Source of the DNA: Candidatus Bathyarchaeota archaeon
GTDB lineage: Archaea > Thermoproteota > Bathyarchaeia > RBG-16-48-13 > JAGMEO01
NCBI GenBank assembly: GCA_023128135.1
Contig: JAGMEO010000011.1
Location: 1-10,854, forward strand
Direction of reading: 5' to 3'
DNA length: 10,854 bases
Under the pieces are notes generated by a model, which did not search any database, had not been told where the DNA came from, and worked only from the letters and a program-made list of their open reading frames with translations. Of the stretch, positions 6,300 through 10,854 are shown piece by piece. Every line of letters starts with the position of its first letter. The stretch's first letter is position 1. The position numbers were made by a program, and so were the translations under genes.

Positions 6300-6515
6300 A
6301 TGAAAAAAAATGAAGACAGTTTTATAGAGTTTATTATTAAGTATGAAAATGGTAAGCCAATTAAGAGAAAAGTATCAAAATTGGCTCGTGTACCAAATGG
6401 GTGTGTTAATGGCCCTCCTTGTCTAACATGTATTTGGAGTCAACCTAGTTCAAGCTACCCTTCTGCTTTATGGTGCACTAAAGAAGAAAGCTGGCCATGT
6501 CCAGGATGGCCATGA
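6300..6515 (+). CDS. small Cys/Trp/Pro-rich protein, 71 aa (74 aa if GTG at 6291 is the start), unknown function
   Basis: I do not recognise this family. The first half is a charged segment (KKNEDSFIEFIIKYENGKPIKRKVSKLARV) that could form a small beta or alpha/beta unit. The second half is unusual: five cysteines (38, 44, 47, 62, 70, counted from the GTG), three tryptophans and many prolines, with CVNGPPCLTC, LWC and the closing WPCPGWP. The cysteines could bind zinc or iron-sulfur, or form disulfides. There is no signal peptide or membrane helix. The ATG at 6300 and the GTG at 6291 are both possible, and neither has a strong ribosome-binding site. A TATA-like box suits either as a nearly leaderless start. 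It lies 61 bases before rqcH on the same strand, so cotranscription is possible. Confidence 0.6.
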   Translation: MKKNEDSFIEFIIKYENGKPIKRKVSKLARVPNGCVNGPPCLTCIWSQPSSSYPSALWCTKEESWPCPGWP

Positions 6516-6563
6516 TCTTGCACACAAATAAATTTTGATACATGATTGCAGTTTTCAGTACTA

Positions 6564-6570
6564 GGAGGTG
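6564..6570 (+). promoter_or_regulatory. strong Shine-Dalgarno site deciding the TTG start of rqcH
   Basis: GGAGGTG is complementary to the anti-Shine-Dalgarno end of 16S rRNA and lies six bases before the TTG at 6577. The next in-frame ATG at 6604 is 33 bases away, too far to use it. The rare start codon is therefore likely the real one. Confidence 0.7.
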
Positions 6571-6576
6571 GTTTAA

Positions 6577-8583
6577 TTGAGTCGATTAGTCCAAAAGAGT
6601 ACGATGACCAGTTTTGATTTGGCTGTTATAGTATTTGAACTCCAACAAGTAATAAAAGAAGTGAGAATTGAAAAAATTTATCAAACAAGTAACAAGACAC
6701 TTCTCTTCAAATTAAGAAGTAAAAGATTAAATCTCATTGTGGAAGCTGGAAAAAGAATTCATCTAACAAAATTTTTAATAAAAAAACCACCTTATCCTTC
6801 ACCCTTTTGTAGAGCTCTTAGGAAGCGTATTCAAAACGGAGTCATAAAAGAAATACAACAAGAAGATTTTGAACGGATTATAATTTTTAAGATCGCAAAG
6901 GGAAGAGAAGATTACAAGCTCATATTCGAATTATTTAAAGAAGGTAACTTGATCCTTCTTGATAAGAATGACATTATCCTACAAGCTTTGACTTACAGAA
7001 GAATGAGAGACAGAAATGTGATACGGGGCGAAAAATACCAGTTTCCTCCACGATTAAGATTTAGTCCACTTGAGACATCAATAAAGCAGTTGGAGTCATT
7101 AAAGGATAAAAATTCTGAAGTTGTCAGAGCTTTAACAAGTCTTCTTGGAATAGGCGGACTTTATGCTGAAGAAGTTTTAAAAAAATCAGGTATTGAGAAG
7201 AATAAAATAGCTAATACATTAACTAATGTGGAGATAGTAAAAATTCATGAAGTCCTAAGTGGCTTAATTACTGATCTAAAGTTAAGAAAGTTTAATCCGA
7301 TAATTGTTGTGAATCAAAAAGGAGAAGATGTTGATGTCTTACCTTTCTCTCTTTCTATTTACGATAGCTACTTGGAAAAAAAGCATTCAAGTTTCAATGA
7401 GGCTGTAGATGAGTATTTCACTAAAGTAAAAGTAAAGGGTGTGAAACTGACCTCTACTAAAGAGGTTGAGAATCGTACTAAACGACATGAACGGATTCTT
7501 GAACAGCAGCAAGCTAAACTGAGAAAGCTGCAGATAGATTCTGTGCAAAACAGAATCATTGGTGACTTGATATTTGCACATTTAACTGAACTAGATGCTT
7601 TATTATCTTTAATTTTGAATCAAAGGCGATCCGGAGTTGAATGGGACGAAATTGTCACAGGAGTTACTGGAAAAAAAATCGATGGCATTCAAGACAGCAT
7701 TGTTGAATCTGTAAATAGCAAGAAAGGTGAAATCATAATTAGAGTAGGGAAAATCGAAGCTATTTTGAATTTTAGGAAAACACCACAGCAAAACGCAGCA
7801 ATTTTTTATGAAAGGTCAAAGAAGCAGAAAAGAAAGATCAAGGGAGCGGAAAAAGCAATTGCTAACACTAAGGAAAAATTGGAAAGCATACAAGTGCAAA
7901 GAAAGGAATTAGCAAAGATTGTTCGTCAACCTGTAATAATAAGGAAAAAAGCATGGTATGAAAAGTTTCACTGGTTTCAATCTTCAGACAATAATTTAGT
8001 CATAGGCGGCAGAGATGCAACGACAAATGAAATTTTAATAAAACGGCATATGAAAGATGAAGACATTGTTTTGCATGCTGATTTTCAAGGAGCACCATTT
8101 GTATTAATAAAAACAAAGAAAAAATCACCTTCAGAAAAGGAATTACTTGAAGCAGCTCAATTTGCAGCATCCTACAGTAAAGCTTGGCGAACTGGTTTGA
8201 GCTCAGTGGATGTCTACTGGGTTAAACCAGAGCAAGTTAGTAAAGAACCACCTTCAGGGCAATATTTACCAAAAGGAGCCTTCATGATTCGAGGTAAGAA
8301 GAATTATTTCAAAAATGTACCTCTGCAAATTTCGATTGGAATCATCGAAAATAATGAAGGAATTAAAGCTGTTAGTGGACCTCAATCTGCGATAATCTCA
8401 AAGACAAATATTTACGTTAATATAGTACCAGGAAATAAACCAAGCAAAAAGGTAGCAGAAGAAATCAAGACAGAATTAGTTAAAAAGACACAAAAAAAAC
8501 TGCATAATAAAATAACAATGATTCCAATCGAAGAGATTCAAAGATACATACCTGCTGGCAAAAGTGACACCGCAAAGTCTTAA
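6577..8583 (+). CDS. rqcH: ribosome quality control protein RqcH (NEMF/Rqc2/Tae2 family, NFACT protein)
   Basis: RqcH-family proteins bind the obstructed large ribosomal subunit with its peptidyl-tRNA and recruit tRNA to extend the stalled chain with a C-terminal tail, marking it for degradation. The layout is complete: NFACT-N domain (about 11-180) opening with SFDLAVIVFELQ, a helix-hairpin-helix segment (about 188-206, LLGIGGLYAEEVL), a long coiled-coil middle (about 290-330 and 410-450), then NFACT-R (about 460-580) with KFHWFQSSD, GGRDATTNE, LHADFQGAPF and GAFMIRGKKNY. It ends at YIPAGKS with no NFACT-C region, as in archaea. The tRNA-binding Asp-Arg pair appears as Glu99-Arg100. The start is TTG, supported by GGAGGTG six bases upstream. 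The CBS/zinc-ribbon gene follows after 36 bases. Older annotations call this family fibronectin-binding protein. Confidence 0.95.
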   Translation: MSRLVQKSTMTSFDLAVIVFELQQVIKEVRIEKIYQTSNKTLLFKLRSKRLNLIVEAGKRIHLTKFLIKKPPYPSPFCRALRKRIQNGVIKEIQQEDFERIIIFKIAKGREDYKLIFELFKEGNLILLDKNDIILQALTYRRMRDRNVIRGEKYQFPPRLRFSPLETSIKQLESLKDKNSEVVRALTSLLGIGGLYAEEVLKKSGIEKNKIANTLTNVEIVKIHEVLSGLITDLKLRKFNPIIVVNQKGEDVDVLPFSLSIYDSYLEKKHSSFNEAVDEYFTKVKVKGVKLTSTKEVENRTKRHERILEQQQAKLRKLQIDSVQNRIIGDLIFAHLTELDALLSLILNQRRSGVEWDEIVTGVTGKKIDGIQDSIVESVNSKKGEIIIRVGKIEAILNFRKTPQQNAAIFYERSKKQKRKIKGAEKAIANTKEKLESIQVQRKELAKIVRQPVIIRKKAWYEKFHWFQSSDNNLVIGGRDATTNEILIKRHMKDEDIVLHADFQGAPFVLIKTKKKSPSEKELLEAAQFAASYSKAWRTGLSSVDVYWVKPEQVSKEPPSGQYLPKGAFMIRGKKNYFKNVPLQISIGIIENNEGIKAVSGPQSAIISKTNIYVNIVPGNKPSKKVAEEIKTELVKKTQKKLHNKITMIPIEEIQRYIPAGKSDTAKS

Positions 8584-8591
8584 AAGGTTGA

Positions 8592-8599
8592 AATTATAC
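8592..8599 (+). promoter_or_regulatory. weak TATA-like element before the CBS/zinc-ribbon gene
   Basis: AATTATAC lies about 25 bases before the ATG at 8620, where a leaderless transcript could start. It is short and lies in a 36-base gap, so readthrough from rqcH is equally possible. Confidence 0.22.
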
Positions 8600-8619
8600 G
8601 TAGATCAAACGGATGTGAA

Positions 8620-9183
8620 ATGGCTACCTTTAACGACAGTGATACTAAAGTAAAAGTTAGAGATATAATGACCAGTCCAGTTGTAACTTCATTAGAACAG
8701 GATAGCATTGAACACGTAGCAAAGCTCATGAGTACAAAAAACATTGGTGGAGTAATCATTACAGACAAAGAAAACAACCCGGTTGGAATCATCACTGAGC
8801 GCGACATCGTTAAACGTGTAACTGCAAAAAACCTTGTTCCAAAGGAAGTTAAAGCAAAAGATGTCATGAGTTCTCCAGTTGTAACTGTAAATCCAGATGT
8901 TGACATTAACGAAGCCGCGAGAAAGATGAGTAAACTTGATATTCGAAGAATAGCGGTGATGAATAAAGGAAAACTTGAGGGTATTGTAGCCAGTAAAGAC
9001 ATCGTGGCAGTAATGCCCGGAATAATAGAAATAATTGCTGAGAAAGCAAGAATCAACTCACGTAATGCTCAAAGAAGAGGTTCACTTCTAGTAGGATATT
9101 GTAATAGATGTGGTAGTTGGTCTGATACCTTAAAAGACTATGATGGCAATTTTCTCTGTGAAGAATGCGTACTTGACATGTAA
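8620..9183 (+). CDS. tandem CBS-domain protein with C-terminal zinc ribbon, 187 aa
   Basis: Two CBS domains form an adenosyl-nucleotide-sensing module. CBS1 spans about residues 11-70 (VRDIMTSPVVTS to GIITERDIVKRV) and CBS2 about 78-133 (AKDVMSSPVVTV to GIVASKDIVAVM). A short helical linker leads to a zinc ribbon with Cys161/Cys164 (CNRCG) and Cys180/Cys183 (CEEC). Each CBS domain ends in the G-I-hydrophobic-x-x-x-D-I pattern usual for AMP/ATP-binding pairs. No catalytic domain is attached, so it is probably a cytoplasmic regulator passing energy or cofactor status to a partner through the ribbon. The partner is unknown. The start is preceded by GGATGTG, a weak ribosome-binding match. It follows rqcH by 36 bases and precedes the exported-protein gene by 49. 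Such fusions are common in archaea, but no specific role is established that I can assign. Confidence 0.9.
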   Translation: MATFNDSDTKVKVRDIMTSPVVTSLEQDSIEHVAKLMSTKNIGGVIITDKENNPVGIITERDIVKRVTAKNLVPKEVKAKDVMSSPVVTVNPDVDINEAARKMSKLDIRRIAVMNKGKLEGIVASKDIVAVMPGIIEIIAEKARINSRNAQRRGSLLVGYCNRCGSWSDTLKDYDGNFLCEECVLDM

Positions 9184-9232
9184 TTACTAAGCCTTTCTTT
9201 AGGAAACGAGGATCTACACAGGCGAAAATGTC

Positions 9233-9739
9233 ATGATAAATGATAAAACTATTGTAAAAACTCTTTCAATAGTTTCAATATTTGCCACGATAATAGTTCT
9301 ATTAACATATGGAGTTTCTAGTTACACTTTAGGAGTTTCTATTTCAGAAAGCTTCCAATCCTTTTTAATTGACTCCTCTTCTGGAGAGAGTTCTACTGGA
9401 CTACAAATGTCAGGTGACCAGATTACAGGAATAACGATCGCCTTACCTTTTACAGTTAAGAATCCCGGTTTTCTTGAAGTTTTTGTTACAATCAATCTAC
9501 GATTTTTAACAAATGGAATATCAATCGCAGAAAGCTCAGACTCGAAAAGGATTCCTCCAGGATTAGCAGAAGAATTAAGAGTAGACATTTTTATTCCACC
9601 TGAAGACTTTGAAAGAGTCTTTAACATTGAAGCTGAAGTAGACTTCTCTATTACTTTCGATTATAAAACTCTCTTCGATATGGTGGGAATTGCTGTTTCA
9701 TTACAAATCGAAGGAGAACCACTATCTATGGAGCTATAA
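9233..9739 (+). CDS. exported single-helix protein, possible LEA-2/WHy-like beta domain, 168 aa
   Basis: An N-terminal hydrophobic segment (about residues 8-29) follows a short charged start, so the protein is probably anchored in or exported across the membrane. A Ser/Gly-rich linker (about 47-61) leads to a beta-rich domain (about 64-165). The run ALPFTVKNPGFLEVFVTI, then IPPG and alternating hydrophobic strands, resembles the LEA-2/WHy fold, whose signature is a hydrophobic strand before an N-P pair. The similarity is by eye and the assignment is tentative. There is no Cys, no catalytic motif and no lipobox. The ATG has no strong ribosome-binding site. The four-helix membrane protein starts 22 bases after its stop, with its own GGGAG site, so the two are very likely cotranscribed and may act together at the envelope. 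Confidence 0.72.
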   Translation: MINDKTIVKTLSIVSIFATIIVLLTYGVSSYTLGVSISESFQSFLIDSSSGESSTGLQMSGDQITGITIALPFTVKNPGFLEVFVTINLRFLTNGISIAESSDSKRIPPGLAEELRVDIFIPPEDFERVFNIEAEVDFSITFDYKTLFDMVGIAVSLQIEGEPLSMEL

Positions 9740-9761
9740 AAATTGAAAGGGAGCATAAGAA

Positions 9762-10226
9762 ATGCGTAAGATTATAAAAGCCACATTACATGCACTTGTT
9801 TATGTTCTGATATTGGTTGTCATCCCAAACATCAGTTTCACGTATATATCCCAATCCTTTCCAAAGGAAATATTTCCGTTATTGGAAGGAGTAGTGAATC
9901 TACAGAACTTTATTACTTTAACATCAATTGCTGGCTTGTTTTTGGCTATATTGGTGTTCTCTTCAAACATGGTAGATGATTGGTCTCCAATCAAACTTTT
10001 AACATCGATTGCTTCAGCGTTTACAGGCTTCTATATATTTCTCATCTTGACTGGTTTGGGAGATCCATCACGTATGGGTTTAACTCAATTATCCATAGAA
10101 ATGTTAAACATTATATTAGACTTCAGATTCTTCGTCTCACTTGAACTTATTCTTCTGGTGATTAACGTCACGAACAGTATTGTAAAATATTATTTCGCTA
10201 GAAAAGAGTATTTGGCAGGACACTGA
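9762..10226 (+). CDS. four-helix integral membrane protein, 154 aa, unknown function
   Basis: I do not recognise this family. Four hydrophobic helices can be placed at about residues 8-28, 50-67, 78-98 and 120-142. The short basic N-terminus (MRKIIK) and the basic C-terminal tail (KYYFARKEY) put both ends in the cytoplasm. A short extracytoplasmic loop lies between helices 1 and 2 and another, DPSRMGLTQ, between helices 3 and 4. No transporter or enzyme motif is visible. The start is well supported by GGGAG (9749-9753), eight bases before the ATG. It sits 22 bases after the exported-protein gene, suggesting a functional pair. Its stop codon overlaps the promoter-like element of the following MFS gene. 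Confidence 0.75.
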   Translation: MRKIIKATLHALVYVLILVVIPNISFTYISQSFPKEIFPLLEGVVNLQNFITLTSIAGLFLAILVFSSNMVDDWSPIKLLTSIASAFTGFYIFLILTGLGDPSRMGLTQLSIEMLNIILDFRFFVSLELILLVINVTNSIVKYYFARKEYLAGH

Positions 10227-10240
10227 TTCTTTATAAGAAT
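10226..10240 (+). promoter_or_regulatory. TATA box within an inverted repeat upstream of the second MFS gene
   Basis: TTTATAAG (10230-10237) is a good archaeal TATA match. It lies within ATTCTT-TAT-AAGAAT, a 6-bp inverted repeat, starting on the last base of the preceding stop codon. Initiation about 25 bases downstream would leave a leader of about 20 bases before the TTG at 10279. A dyad over a TATA box could also be a repressor site or a terminator hairpin for the preceding gene. Confidence 0.42.
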
Positions 10241-10278
10241 GTTAACAAAGTTGTAGCAAAAATGAGAACAGTGATATT

Positions 10279-10854
10279 TTGAGCGAAAAGAAACTTTCAA
10301 AAAGACCAAATGTTGTTCCTATTTGCCTAGCTGCTTTCTTTAATGACATGGGCTCTGACATGCTCTTTGCATTTTATCCTGTGTTTCTTGTTCAGGTTCT
10401 CAATATCTCAGAAATGAAGATACTTGGGCTTATTGATACACTTGCACTTTTTTTAGGTTTCATCGTCATGCCATTAATGGGCAAATTGGCAGATGTAAAG
10501 GGAAGAAAGCATTTCATCTGGACAGGTTATCTCTTTCTGTTAATCTCTAGAATTGCTCAAGGTTTATCCCGTGTTTGGACACACCTGATACCTTCTAAAA
10601 TGTTATATCAAATTGGCAGAGGAATCAGAAATCCTCCTAGAGAAGCTTTACTTGCAGATTCTGTTCCCCCTCATCAACGAGGGCAAGCGTTTGGATGGTT
10701 AGGATCCGCAGATACTTTTGGTGCAATTCTAGGACCAATCATTGGCTTAGCATTATTCTCTTGGCTAATCAATTCAGGTATACATGTAGACGATGCGTAT
10801 CGTTGGATATTTTTCTTTGCTGCTGCTCCAACGACTATGAGTATTTTAATAATA
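10279..10854 (+). CDS. MFS transporter, N-terminal part (runs off the window)
   Basis: This 192-codon open frame continues to the last base and is the N-terminal half of a second MFS transporter. Motif A reads GKLADVKGRK (residues 68-77). GRGIRNPPREALLADSVPP (113-131) and RGQAFG (134-139) match a conserved helix-4/5 loop of an MFS subgroup often annotated only as MFS transporter. Helices are visible at about 14-40, 47-68, 80-96, 138-165 and 175-192. TTG at 10279 is the only plausible in-frame start before Met24. The frame is open back to 10246, and GTGAT (10271-10275) is a close, partial ribosome-binding site. It is unlike the first MFS protein at 759-1904, so this is not a recent duplication. 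The substrate is unknown. Confidence 0.85.
   Translation, partial: MSEKKLSKRPNVVPICLAAFFNDMGSDMLFAFYPVFLVQVLNISEMKILGLIDTLALFLGFIVMPLMGKLADVKGRKHFIWTGYLFLLISRIAQGLSRVWTHLIPSKMLYQIGRGIRNPPREALLADSVPPHQRGQAFGWLGSADTFGAILGPIIGLALFSWLINSGIHVDDAYRWIFFFAAAPTTMSILII

Noticed and set aside
6492..6512. GC-rich inverted repeat TGGCCAT / ATGGCCA at the end of the Cys/Trp-rich gene as a terminator
   Set aside because: It comes from two Trp-Pro codon pairs (TGGCCA is itself palindromic) and no T-run follows directly.
8580..9056. 158-codon open frame on the minus strand opposite the CBS gene
   Set aside because: It is antisense to a clearly conserved CBS/zinc-ribbon protein. Its translation is a low-complexity Ser/Thr/Leu/Ile composition typical of a shadow frame.
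759..10854. The two MFS genes as a duplicated pair or ends of a mobile element
   Set aside because: Their sequences differ clearly throughout, they lie about 8.4 kb apart on opposite strands, and no flanking repeats or transposase are seen.

Overview
The window looks like a piece of an AT-rich archaeal chromosome. The clearest archaeal signs are a 668-residue NEMF/Rqc2-type protein with no C-terminal NFACT-C region, a long HisF of the kind I recall from methanogens (extra residues in active-site loop 1 and a long internal insert), a protein joining two CBS domains to a zinc ribbon, and TATA-like boxes about 25-45 bases before several start codons. Start codons include GTG and TTG backed by Shine-Dalgarno sequences such as GGAGGTG. 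I cannot name the lineage from sequence alone. A TACK-type archaeon, possibly Bathyarchaeia-like, is a guess. No rRNA, tRNA, CRISPR array, transposase or attachment site was seen.

Layout. Bases 1-750 (+) hold the C-terminal half of a flavin disulfide oxidoreductase (NADH oxidase / CoA-disulfide reductase family) whose start lies outside the window. It converges on a minus-strand pair (759-2116) made of a tiny two-helix membrane protein followed by an MFS transporter. A 152-base divergent region leads to a small zinc-ribbon protein on + (2284-2496). That gene ends in back-to-back hairpins shared with a long minus-strand metabolic block. Read in its own direction the block is a PfkA-family 6-phosphofructokinase (6014-5052), ornithine carbamoyltransferase (4964-4041), HisH (GTG start near 3952, to 3362) and HisF (3359-2535). 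A 276-base AT-rich region (6015-6290) separates it from the plus-strand half: a small Cys/Trp-rich protein, RqcH (TTG start), the CBS/zinc-ribbon protein, an exported single-helix protein with a possible LEA-2-like fold, a four-helix membrane protein, and the first 192 codons of a second MFS transporter that runs off the end.

How the genes work together. HisH and HisF are the two halves of imidazole-glycerol-phosphate synthase and are translationally coupled (2-base gap). ArgF makes citrulline for arginine synthesis. The PFK would catalyse the committed upper-glycolysis step and is the most surprising metabolic gene, because most characterised archaea use ADP-dependent or PfkB-type enzymes instead. 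RqcH rescues stalled large ribosomal subunits by adding C-terminal tails to nascent chains. The genes around it (Cys/Trp-rich protein, CBS/zinc-ribbon protein, exported/membrane pair) have no assigned function here.

I see no complete, clearly new multi-gene system. The best candidates for a second look are the Cys/Trp-rich peptide upstream of rqcH, the PFK with mixed active-site features, and the exported/four-helix pair.
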